Shown here in pieces: positions 1 to 7,336 of a stretch of 64,000 bases of DNA. How positions within the stretch are numbered: position 1 is the stretch's first letter; each line of letters begins with the position of its first letter. Both the position numbers and the translations under genes were made by a program. Under the pieces are notes generated by a model. It had not been told where the DNA came from. It was given only the letters and a program-made list of their open reading frames with translations, and searched no databases. This stretch comes from Mycobacterium sp. BK086. GTDB lineage: Bacteria > Actinomycetota > Actinomycetes > Mycobacteriales > Mycobacteriaceae. The DNA lies in contig SNWL01000005.1 of NCBI GenBank assembly GCA_004362315.1, forward strand, positions 1 to 64,000, read 5' to 3'.

Positions 1-267
1 AGGCCTGCCGCCCCAGCGGCCAGACCTAAGACACACACAAGAGTGTCAAGGATCAACCGAACTAGATCCGTCAACCATCAACCCACTCTGAACAGCCCTA
101 CTCCAGACGTGTATGACCTCCGTCGATCCTTACCTGGCGGATAGGAAACCCTGCCCTCGCGTCCGCGGATTCTGGCTTCGCGGCGATTCCCCGGCCTATT
201 TGTTGAGCGCGACTATTGCCGCACGGGTTGAACAACAAGGGAACCCACCTACCTCAAGGACAAGACC
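1..267. other. Upstream non-coding stretch
   Basis: I see no supportable gene in this stretch. Its last part must hold the promoter and leader of the exported DUF4189 gene that begins at 268; AAGGACAAGACC just before the ATG is a plausible ribosome binding site. The left end of the window may cut an upstream unit, but no gene end is recognisable. Confidence 0.4.
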
Positions 268-990
268 ATGACAACCACCGATCAGAACCGTGCCTGTTGG
301 CCCGGTCAAACCATCGCCGCGATCCTGCTGACCGTGGCCGCAACCGTCGTCGCAATGGTGGGCGCCGCTCCGCAGGCGCACGCAGCCAACCAGTACATCG
401 CACTGGCTCTCGGATACATCAACGAGAATCCGCCCGTCACGATGGCCGGCGGCTCGGCGATCAGCGGCAGCCAGGATCAAGCGGCGCAGGGAGCGTTGAC
501 GAACTGTGCCAACAACGGCGGCGGCCACTGCGTGACCATGGTCATCGGCACGAACGAGTGCGCCGCGGCCGCGTCGAACAACTACGGCGAAGAGGTCGGT
601 GCTACGGGCGCTTCGGTTGCCGCGGCTTCGAGCAATGCCAAAGCCAAGCTCCAGAACCAGACGGGCGCGAAGGTCATCGTGTCGGGTTGTGCGAATGGCT
701 CCACCACGCCGCCGCCGAACGACCCGCCGCCACCGCCGCCCGCGCCGAAGCAGGGGCCGACCGTCTCGTTCAACAATGTCGTCGGTGGCATCGAGGCTCA
801 CATCACCGACCGCAGTGGAGTGTCGTCGCAGTGCACGTACACGACCGACAACTACAACCGCAGCTTCGCTCTGCCGGCCAACGCGAAGTACGACCTGAGG
901 ATCGTCCCGGCGATTCCGCGATTCCGGAACTGGACCGTCACGATCACATGTGACAACGGCACGAAGACGACGGCGACGACGTTCTTCTGA
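268..990 (+). CDS. Exported DUF4189-domain protein
   Basis: A 240-aa protein with a cleavable-looking signal peptide: a charged start, a hydrophobic stretch at about residues 14-33, then AHA before the mature ANQYIALALG. Residues about 34-150 match the DUF4189 pattern as I know it from mycobacteria: small-residue-rich, with repeated Asn and paired Cys (NCANNGGGHC, TNECAAA). A proline-rich linker of consecutive Pro and Ala follows at about 150-165. The C-terminal domain has two cysteines (SQCTY, ITCDN) and could be a small beta-sandwich. It is probably secreted or cell-wall associated; no enzymatic function is known to me. It stands alone upstream of the MDR gene, separated by a strong hairpin. 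The start ATG has a fair RBS and gives a good signal peptide. Confidence 0.75.
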   Translation: MTTTDQNRACWPGQTIAAILLTVAATVVAMVGAAPQAHAANQYIALALGYINENPPVTMAGGSAISGSQDQAAQGALTNCANNGGGHCVTMVIGTNECAAAASNNYGEEVGATGASVAAASSNAKAKLQNQTGAKVIVSGCANGSTTPPPNDPPPPPPAPKQGPTVSFNNVVGGIEAHITDRSGVSSQCTYTTDNYNRSFALPANAKYDLRIVPAIPRFRNWTVTITCDNGTKTTATTFF

Positions 991-1012
991 GGATCGGCGT
1001 TGCCGTTGACCC

Positions 1013-1048
1013 GACAGCCCGGGCCGTGATGACACGGTCCGGGCTGTC
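1013..1048 (+). terminator. Hairpin, probable terminator of the DUF4189 gene
   Basis: A 16-bp stem (GACAGCCCGGGCCGTG at 1013-1028 with its partner at 1033-1048) closes on a 4-nt ATGA loop, with one G-U pair. It begins 22 nt after the stop codon. No U-tract follows, which is common for mycobacterial terminators. It separates this gene from the oxidoreductase gene downstream. Confidence 0.65.
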
Positions 1049-1147
1049 AGGGATCCGGCCCGCCCAATCAAGCCGGGAACATTCCGTTCGCCGTCCCGAG
1101 TTCCTATCGTTTGACCATCCGCGAAAACCAGGAACGAGGCGTCGACG

Positions 1148-2284
1148 ATGACCGCAGAACTCCCTGATACAGCCCTAGAACTGCGCTCGCTTGTCACCTC
1201 CGCCGGCACCCTGGAACTTTCGCTCCACGAGGTCGACGTTCCGAAGCCACAGGACAACGAGGTTCTCGTCCGGATCGAGGCTTCGCCGATCAACCCCTCC
1301 GACTTGGGCCTTCTCGTCGCCAGTGCCGACATGACCAAAGCGGAAGTGACGGGCACGAAGGACCGTCCCGTCGTGACCGCGCCTATCGAATTATCACCAG
1401 CCCTGAAGACGAGACTCGACCAATCCCTTCCGGTCGGCAACGAGGGCGCGGGCACCGTGGTGGCCGCAGGCAAGTCCGACAAAGCCCAAGGCCTCCTTGG
1501 CAAGACGGTCGGCATCGCCGGTGGCGCCATGTACTCCCAATACCGAGCGGTCGACGCAAACATGGCTCTCGTCCTGCCCGACGGAGCAACCGCCCGAGAG
1601 GGAGCGTCGTCGTTCGTCAACCCACTCACCGCCCTCGGCATGACGGAAACCATGCGGCGCGAAGGACATTCGGCCCTCGTGCACACCGCCGCCGCATCCA
1701 ACCTCGGGCAAATGCTCGTCAAGCTCTGTCAAGAGGACGGCATCCCGCTGGTCAACATCGTGCGCAAGCCCGAGCAAGAGGACATCCTCAAGAAACTCGG
1801 CGCCACCCATGTCCTCAACTCGACGTCTCCGACCTTCAAACACGATCTCGTAAACGCCATCGCCACAACGAAAGCCACGCTCGCGTTCGACGCCACCGGC
1901 GGCGGCACGCTCGCCAGCGACATCCTCAACGCCATGGAGGAGGCGGCCAGCGCGACGGCGGCCGAGTACTCCCGATACGGGTCCAGCGTGCACAAGCAGG
2001 TCTATATCTACGGCAGCCTCGACACCAGCCCGACGGTGCTCACCAGAAACTTCGGCTTGGCATGGGGGATCGGCGGCTGGCTACTGACCCCGTTCCTCGC
2101 CACCGCGGGCGTCGAGACCATCGGCAAGCTGCGTGCCCGGGTGGCCGCCGAACTCACCACCACCTTCGCGAGCAACTACACCCGCGAGGTGTCCCTGGCC
2201 GGCATGCTGCAGCCCGAGGCGTTCACCGAATACGTCAAACGGGCGACCGGGGAGAAGTTCCTCGTGACCCCGCAGGATGACTAA
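1148..2284 (+). CDS. Medium-chain (MDR) zinc-independent quinone oxidoreductase-like protein
   Basis: A 378-aa member of the MDR superfamily. The N-terminal GroES-like part (about 15-150) contains the landmark NEGAGTVVAAG. The nucleotide-binding part follows, with HTAAASNLGQMLVKL near residues 178-193 where NADPH-dependent quinone reductases carry their AxxGxxG-type loop. No GHE zinc-ligand motif is visible, so it is more likely an NAD(P)H quinone/enone reductase than a zinc alcohol dehydrogenase. The substrate cannot be read from the sequence. GAACGAGG lies upstream of the ATG. The LAL regulator starts 26 nt after its stop, so the two genes may be co-transcribed and the regulator could control this enzyme. 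Confidence 0.75.
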   Translation: MTAELPDTALELRSLVTSAGTLELSLHEVDVPKPQDNEVLVRIEASPINPSDLGLLVASADMTKAEVTGTKDRPVVTAPIELSPALKTRLDQSLPVGNEGAGTVVAAGKSDKAQGLLGKTVGIAGGAMYSQYRAVDANMALVLPDGATAREGASSFVNPLTALGMTETMRREGHSALVHTAAASNLGQMLVKLCQEDGIPLVNIVRKPEQEDILKKLGATHVLNSTSPTFKHDLVNAIATTKATLAFDATGGGTLASDILNAMEEAASATAAEYSRYGSSVHKQVYIYGSLDTSPTVLTRNFGLAWGIGGWLLTPFLATAGVETIGKLRARVAAELTTTFASNYTREVSLAGMLQPEAFTEYVKRATGEKFLVTPQDD

Positions 2285-2310
2285 GCCGCCCGCAATCCGT
2301 TTGAGTTCTC

Positions 2311-5118
2311 ATGACGGTCATCAGCCCGAGCAGACCGGAGGCCCGGCCGTCACTACGATCGACACCTGTGAACCTTCGTGGTCGCGACCGCGAATGCCGG
2401 GCCCTTGACGCGCTGATCGCCAATGTCAGTGAGGGCTCGCAGGTCCTGGTCCTGCGAGGCGAAGCGGGCGTCGGCAAGTCCGCGCTTCTCGACTACGCCG
2501 CGGCACAAGCGAACGACGCCAAGGTCCTGCGCGTCATCGGCGTCGAATCCGACATGGAGTTGGCCTTCGCCGGGCTTCAGCAACTGTGCGCACCCCTCCT
2601 CGACCACATCGACGACCTGCCGGAACCCCAAAAAGCGGCACTCAACGTCGCCTTCGGGCGCGGACTCGGGGCCGTTCCCGACCGCTTCCTCGTCGGACTC
2701 GCGGTGCTGGGTCTGCTGGCCGCCGCGAACCAGCCGCTGCTCTGCATCATCGACGACGCCCAATGGCTCGACCAGGTCTCGGTGCAGACCCTCGGCTTCG
2801 TCTCGCGCCGACTGCTGGCCGAGCCCGTCGCCGTCCTCTTCGCCGTCCGCGACCGCCCCGATGTCCTGGCCGGACTGCCCGAGCTCAACGTCGAAGGGCT
2901 GTCCGACGCCGACGCCCGCGACCTGCTCGACGCGGTGATGCTCGGCGGTATCGATCCCCGCGTCCGCGACCGCATCGTCGCCGAGACCCGCGGCATCCCG
3001 CTGGCCATCTTGGAGGTGCCGCGTAGCGCATCGGCGACCGAGCTCGCCGGCGGATTCTGGATCTCCGGCAAGCGATCGTCGACCGCCGCCATCGAAGAGG
3101 ACTTCGTCCGCCGGATCAAGACGCTTCCCGCACAGACCCAGCACCTGATGGTCGTCGCGGCTGCCGACCCCACCGGCGACGCCGCATTGTTCCTGCGGAC
3201 AGCCGCAGCACTCGGCATCGCGGTCGACGCCCTGGGGCCCGCCGAAGCTGCGGGAATCATCGAATTCGGTCCGCGCATGCACTTCTGCCACCCGCTGATG
3301 CGCTCGGCCGCCTACCGCGCTGCCGACCTCACCGACCGCCGCCGCGTCCACCAGGCGCTGGCCGCATCCACCGACCCGCAAGACCCTGATCGCCGGGCCT
3401 GGCATTCCGCAAACGCGGCGCTCGGACCGGACGACGACGTGGCCGCCGAACTGGAGGCCTCGGCAGGCCGGGCGGCGAGCCGCGGCGGGGTGGCCGCCGC
3501 GGCTGCCTTCCTCGAACGGGCGACGGCCCTGACCGCCGATCCCGAGTTGCGCGGCACGCGGGCCATCGCCGCCGCCCACGCCAAGCGGGAGGCCGCCGCG
3601 CCCGATGCTGCTCGCGATCTGCTCGCCATTGCCGAGCAGGCGCCGCTGTCCGAATTGCAGCGCGCGCAAGTGGTCCGGATGCAGGCGCAACTTCAATTCG
3701 CCCGCAGCCGGGCCGGCGAGACCGGCGCCCCCCAAACCGGTGAAGCCGCCGCGTTGTTGCTCGCCGCCGCCCGCGGGCTGGACGGCCTCGACGATGAGCT
3801 GGCCTGCGAGACGCACCTCGAGGCACTGGCCGCCGCCATGTACGCCGGGCGGCTGGGGGAGCCCGGTCTTCTGGCCGACGTCGCCCAGGCTGGGCGCGAG
3901 GCGATCGCGCGCATCGGGGAGCCGCGGCGCCCGATCGACTTGCTGCTCAGCGGGATGGCCACCCGGATACTCGACGGGCCCGGCGCCGGTTCTGCGCACC
4001 TGAGCGCGGCTCTGGAGTCGTGGAACACGAACGCGCGCAACGAAACCGGGCCGGTCCAGCACTGGCCGTTCCCGATCGCCCAGGAATCGGCCGCCCACGA
4101 GCTGTGGGACGACGCGGTGCTGCAGCAGATCGCCACCGACATGGTGCAACGGGCCCGCGACGGCGGCGCTCTGGCGGTGCTGCCCTCGGCGCTGGTGTAT
4201 CGCGCGGGTGTACACGTCTACACCGGCGAATTCACTGCGGCGGCAGCACTTCTCGAGGAGGCCGACGCGATCACCGCCGCGATCGGCCACACGCCGATGA
4301 AGTACCACTCGCTGACCCTGGCCGCCTGGCGCGGCGTGGCCGCCGAAGCGGTCGAGCGGATCGAAGCGGCCGCCGCCGACGGCCTCGCCAAGGGAGAGGG
4401 CCGACTGCTCGGTGTCAGCGGGTTCACGGCGGCGGTGCTGTACAACGGCCTGAGCCGGTACGACGAGGCGCTCAAATCCGCCCAAAGATGCTCTGAATAC
4501 GAAGATCTCGGGTTTCACGGCTGGTGCCTGTTCGAACTCATCGAAGCCGCGGTACACGTCGGCGACCGCAAGTCCGCGCAAGCCGCGCTGCCACGGCTCG
4601 AGCAGCGACCCGGGACCAGCGGAACAGACTGGGGGCTCGGCGTGGTGGCCGCCGCCCGCGCCCTGCTGGCCGACGACGACGATGCTGAGCGGCTCTTCGT
4701 CGAAGCCCTCGACCGCCTCGAGGCAGCGGGCATCGGTCCGCACGCCGCGCGCGCCCGGCTCTGCTACGGCGAGTGGTTGCGCCGGATGAACCGCCGCACT
4801 GACGCCCGCGCGCACCTGGGCGAGGCCTACGCCGCGTTCACCCGGATGGGCGCCCAGGCCTTCGCCGAGCGGGCCCGTCGCGAGCTCGCCGTCACCGGCG
4901 AGAAGGTTCGCAAGCAACCGGTCAGCTCGGGAACCGAGCTCACCGCGCAGGAGGCGCAGATCGCGCGGCTGGCCGCCGAGGGGCACACCAACGCCGAGAT
5001 CGGCGCCCAGCTGTTCATCAGCGCGCACACCGTCGAATGGCATCTGCGCAAGGTCTTCGCCAAGCTCGGCATCACCTCCCGCAGGCAGCTGCGCCACACC
5101 GCGGCGGCCGGGTACTGA
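2311..5118 (+). CDS. LAL-type (large ATP-binding) LuxR family transcriptional regulator
   Basis: A 935-aa signal-transduction ATPase. An N-terminal AAA/NACHT-like module has Walker A GEAGVGKS at about 50-57 and Walker B LLCIIDDAQW near 145-155. A long helical, TPR-like middle follows, full of Ala-rich helices. The C-terminal LuxR/GerE helix-turn-helix (about 870-930) includes LTAQEAQIARLAAEG and SAHTVEWHLRKVFAKLGI. Such proteins usually sense a ligand or protein partner through the middle region and bind DNA at the C terminus; the ligand here is unknown. The ATG at 2311 gives the longest protein; a GTG at 2368, just before the conserved LRGRDREC, is an alternative. It sits directly behind the MDR gene and has a paralogue at 35158-37839. 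Confidence 0.85.
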   Translation: MTVISPSRPEARPSLRSTPVNLRGRDRECRALDALIANVSEGSQVLVLRGEAGVGKSALLDYAAAQANDAKVLRVIGVESDMELAFAGLQQLCAPLLDHIDDLPEPQKAALNVAFGRGLGAVPDRFLVGLAVLGLLAAANQPLLCIIDDAQWLDQVSVQTLGFVSRRLLAEPVAVLFAVRDRPDVLAGLPELNVEGLSDADARDLLDAVMLGGIDPRVRDRIVAETRGIPLAILEVPRSASATELAGGFWISGKRSSTAAIEEDFVRRIKTLPAQTQHLMVVAAADPTGDAALFLRTAAALGIAVDALGPAEAAGIIEFGPRMHFCHPLMRSAAYRAADLTDRRRVHQALAASTDPQDPDRRAWHSANAALGPDDDVAAELEASAGRAASRGGVAAAAAFLERATALTADPELRGTRAIAAAHAKREAAAPDAARDLLAIAEQAPLSELQRAQVVRMQAQLQFARSRAGETGAPQTGEAAALLLAAARGLDGLDDELACETHLEALAAAMYAGRLGEPGLLADVAQAGREAIARIGEPRRPIDLLLSGMATRILDGPGAGSAHLSAALESWNTNARNETGPVQHWPFPIAQESAAHELWDDAVLQQIATDMVQRARDGGALAVLPSALVYRAGVHVYTGEFTAAAALLEEADAITAAIGHTPMKYHSLTLAAWRGVAAEAVERIEAAAADGLAKGEGRLLGVSGFTAAVLYNGLSRYDEALKSAQRCSEYEDLGFHGWCLFELIEAAVHVGDRKSAQAALPRLEQRPGTSGTDWGLGVVAAARALLADDDDAERLFVEALDRLEAAGIGPHAARARLCYGEWLRRMNRRTDARAHLGEAYAAFTRMGAQAFAERARRELAVTGEKVRKQPVSSGTELTAQEAQIARLAAEGHTNAEIGAQLFISAHTVEWHLRKVFAKLGITSRRQLRHTAAAGY

Positions 5119-5218
5119 TTTATGCAACGAATCTGTGAAATAAACTCGCCCGTCCACCTCGTCGTTTACGCTCACTCTGGCCCTCCAGCGGGGGGTGGCC
5201 AGATGGGAGCGCGCCCTT

Positions 5219-5869
5219 ATGAGTCCTGTTCACACGCGAGGAATCGTTCGAGTGACGGCAGCGGCCGTCGCGCTCGGACTGGTCGTGGCCGGTTGCGGTA
5301 AGGACGAAGAGAAGTCCACGTCGACGAGCACGTCGACCTCGACGTCAACCAGCACGTCGACGTCCACCACCACCAGCGCCGCGGAGCCGACGCCTGCGGC
5401 TGCCGGCAACTACGAGTCGCTGCTGATCAAAGCCGCCGACATCCCGGCTATCGGCAACGCGCCCTGGACGGGTGATGCGCCGAAGACCACCCTGGATCCC
5501 GCGCCGCCGGACGTCACCCAGACCTTCTCGTCCGGGACCAACGCGATCAACGTGTCGATCATCATCGCCGACGACGCCGCGCAGGCCGCGACGGCGCTGA
5601 CCGGTGCCGCGAACAGCGTCCCGTCCCAGGTGACCGGTTCGCCGGTGCCGCTGCCGGCCGTCACTCCCGACGCCACCGTCACCATCGGTACGTCGCCGGA
5701 CGGCAAGTCAGCGATGGCGGCCCTGCTGTTCACTGTCGACCGGACCGTCGCGGTGATCGTGTTTGGCAGTGGGCCCGGCGATCTCAGCCCGGTCCCGCAG
5801 GACTACGCCGAGGCTGTCGGTAAGGCTCAGGTCGCCGCGATCCAGGCGGCCCTGCCCAACCTGAAGTAA
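5219..5869 (+). CDS. Putative lipoprotein with Ser/Thr linker
   Basis: A 216-aa predicted lipoprotein. After a short charged start comes a hydrophobic segment ending in the lipobox LVVAGC, so Cys would be lipidated and the protein anchored to the outer face of the plasma membrane. The next part is an almost pure alternating Ser-Thr run (about residues 32-52), a flexible and possibly O-mannosylated spacer. The rest is a globular domain of about 160 residues beginning NYESLLIKAADIP, similar in feel to the extracytoplasmic sensor-like domains of mycobacterial lipoproteins, though I cannot name the family. The ATG at 5219 has GGGAG about 11 nt upstream; a GTG at 5195 in frame is a weaker start. 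A perfect terminator follows. Confidence 0.7.
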   Translation: MSPVHTRGIVRVTAAAVALGLVVAGCGKDEEKSTSTSTSTSTSTSTSTSTTTSAAEPTPAAAGNYESLLIKAADIPAIGNAPWTGDAPKTTLDPAPPDVTQTFSSGTNAINVSIIIADDAAQAATALTGAANSVPSQVTGSPVPLPAVTPDATVTIGTSPDGKSAMAALLFTVDRTVAVIVFGSGPGDLSPVPQDYAEAVGKAQVAAIQAALPNLK

Positions 5870-5880
5870 CACGTCGCGAA

Positions 5881-5913
5881 AAAAGGCCAGGGGCGTTGCG
5901 CCCCTGGCCTTTT
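5881..5913 (+). terminator. Perfect intrinsic terminator, probably bidirectional
   Basis: A 15-bp perfect stem, AAAAGGCCAGGGCG-like on the left (5881-5895) and its exact complement ending CTTTT on the right (5899-5913), encloses a 3-nt TTG loop. It begins 12 nt after the lipoprotein stop. Its A-run and T-run would let it work on both strands, which suits the convergent arrangement with the gene ending at 5995. Confidence 0.9.
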
Positions 5914-5930
5914 CGCGTCTAAGTACCCAG

Positions 5931-5987
5931 CGAGTGTGCATTGCGATCCGCGCGCAGCGGCGTGTTGCGTACGAAACCGCACACTCG
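5931..5987. repeat. 57-bp intergenic inverted-repeat element, copy A
   Basis: The element begins CGAGTGTGC and ends GCACACTCG, a perfect 9-bp terminal inverted repeat around a conserved core that includes GCAGCGGCGTGT and GCGTACGAAACC. A second copy of the same length lies at 22212-22268, with 50 of 57 bases identical by hand alignment. Both copies sit between convergent genes. This copy starts 17 bp after the terminator. It behaves like a small interspersed extragenic palindrome; no coding capacity is seen. Confidence 0.8.
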
Positions 5988-5994
5988 CGCTGTT

Positions 5995-6663
5995 CTAGAT
6001 GCCCGACTTGGAAGGCCCGCGGAACCTGCGGAACCGCGCATTCAGGCTCGGCGGCAACGCCTGACTCAGGGGCGGATGCGGCGTCACCGGAATCGGCATC
6101 GTCCGGCCCCGCGCGCGCACGACGACCGGCACGTCCATCATGTTGCCCAGGACGCGGATCTCCCGTTTGGCTTGCTCGCGCGCGATGAACAACAGATCGA
6201 GCGGGTACCAGAGGCCGACCCACGCCACGACCAGGAACACCCCGTTTCCGAGTAGGCCGTGCACCACTTCGCCCATGACCGGGCGGGTGAACTCGTAGGA
6301 CAGCGCGACGCCGATGAAAAACAGCAGCGAACCGCTGAGCAGCGCCCGCTTGCCCTGCCGCCAGATCAGGTTGTGTTCACGGATGGCCCGGCGCATGCGC
6401 AGTTGGCAGTAGCGGCGCACGGCCAACACCACGTTCGCGGCCGTTTCCTCGGGCACCTCGCCGGCGACGTTCAGCACGATGCGCTGCTCGGGCAATACCT
6501 GCCGCTGCGCCAAGAACCGCTCCACCAGCTCGTCCATCCCGCTGTCGATGCGGTGCGCACCGGACAGCAGATCGCGTGGATCGACGGAGAACAGCTCGTC
6601 CACGGTGTCGAGCTCAACCACCACATCAGTCGGGGGCACCCGCGGTGTGCCGAATAGCTTCAT
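5995..6663 (-). CDS. Conserved protein with two transmembrane segments
   Basis: A 222-aa protein of a family I do not recognise. The first 100 residues are soluble and acidic (DVVVELDTVDELFSVD). Two hydrophobic helices follow, ALLSGSLLFFIGVALSYEF and a stretch centred on VFLVVAWVGLWYPLDLLFIA, joined by a short loop. A basic cytoplasmic tail closes the protein. It begins 30 nt after the methyltransferase stop on the same strand, so it is probably the last gene of the NRPS operon, perhaps a membrane anchor or accessory protein. It may also be a separate housekeeping gene read through from that operon. Its 3' end faces the terminator and the repeat element. Confidence 0.65.
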   Translation of the reverse strand: MKLFGTPRVPPTDVVVELDTVDELFSVDPRDLLSGAHRIDSGMDELVERFLAQRQVLPEQRIVLNVAGEVPEETAANVVLAVRRYCQLRMRRAIREHNLIWRQGKRALLSGSLLFFIGVALSYEFTRPVMGEVVHGLLGNGVFLVVAWVGLWYPLDLLFIAREQAKREIRVLGNMMDVPVVVRARGRTMPIPVTPHPPLSQALPPSLNARFRRFRGPSKSGI

Positions 6664-6693
6664 CGCGCCCCCTCAATAGCGTTGGCGCACGCC

Positions 6694-7290
6694 CTACTTG
6701 ACGCTGAAGACGTCGAACATCGGCTCTTCGCGCTCGAAGACGAAACCGGCGTTGGCCAACTGCTCGCGCCACCACTCCTTGGGCCGGGTGGTCTTGCGCC
6801 ACACGTCGGGCAGGTCCTGGCGAGTGCCCTCGTAAAAGATCGACGCCAGCAGATACCGCCGGGTCAGCCGGCGAAGGCCCGCCAAGACCTCGGGAATCTT
6901 GTCCTCGTCGACGTACATCAGCGATCCGAGCGAGAAGTTGGCGTCGACTTCACGTCCGCGGCCGTCGGCAGCCCCCTCGTATCCCATGACTTCGCAGGGC
7001 AGGCCGTTCTCCCGTGCGATCTCGACGGCGTACTCGCTGACGTCGTACCCGACGGCGTCGACCCCGGCCGCGATCAGCTCCTCGACGAGATACCCCTTGG
7101 CGCAGCCCCAGTCGTTGGCCGACGTCACATTGTTCTGCTCGCAGAACTCCCGGCCCGCCGCCCACGGCAGGTAGTTGTCGTCGCCGTTGCCGTCTTTGCG
7201 GTATCCGCGATAGCCGGTGGCTTTCAGGTCATCGAAATAGTCGAAGCCGAAGTCCGTCCGAACCGAGTCTTCCGAGGTCATGGGGGGCAC
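6694..7290 (-). CDS. Class I SAM-dependent methyltransferase, NRPS locus
   Basis: A 198-aa Rossmann-type methyltransferase. Motif I is NDWGCAKGYLVEEL (about 59-72), unusual in having WGCAKG where DxGxGxG is typical. The acidic residue that binds the ribose is in AVGYDVSEYAVE. Residues about 110-135 (VDANFSLGSLMYVDED) fit motif II/III. The C-terminal part is probably the substrate cap. The GTG at 7290 is preferred because GGGTGG lies 4 nt before it; an internal ATG at 7281 lacks an RBS. It lies 46 nt downstream of the NRPS gene in the same orientation, so a tailoring role on the peptide or sugar product is the natural inference. The acceptor atom cannot be told. Confidence 0.75.
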   Translation of the reverse strand: MPPMTSEDSVRTDFGFDYFDDLKATGYRGYRKDGNGDDNYLPWAAGREFCEQNNVTSANDWGCAKGYLVEELIAAGVDAVGYDVSEYAVEIARENGLPCEVMGYEGAADGRGREVDANFSLGSLMYVDEDKIPEVLAGLRRLTRRYLLASIFYEGTRQDLPDVWRKTTRPKEWWREQLANAGFVFEREEPMFDVFSVK

Positions 7291-7336
7291 GGTACCACCC
7301 GATGGGCGACAACATGTTTGACTTCCTGACGAATTC

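Noticed and set aside
2353-5175. A 940-codon open frame on the minus strand opposite the LAL regulator
   Set aside because: It is the shadow of strong third-position GC bias. It has no RBS and no recognisable motif, while the plus-strand frame has Walker A/B and LuxR motifs.
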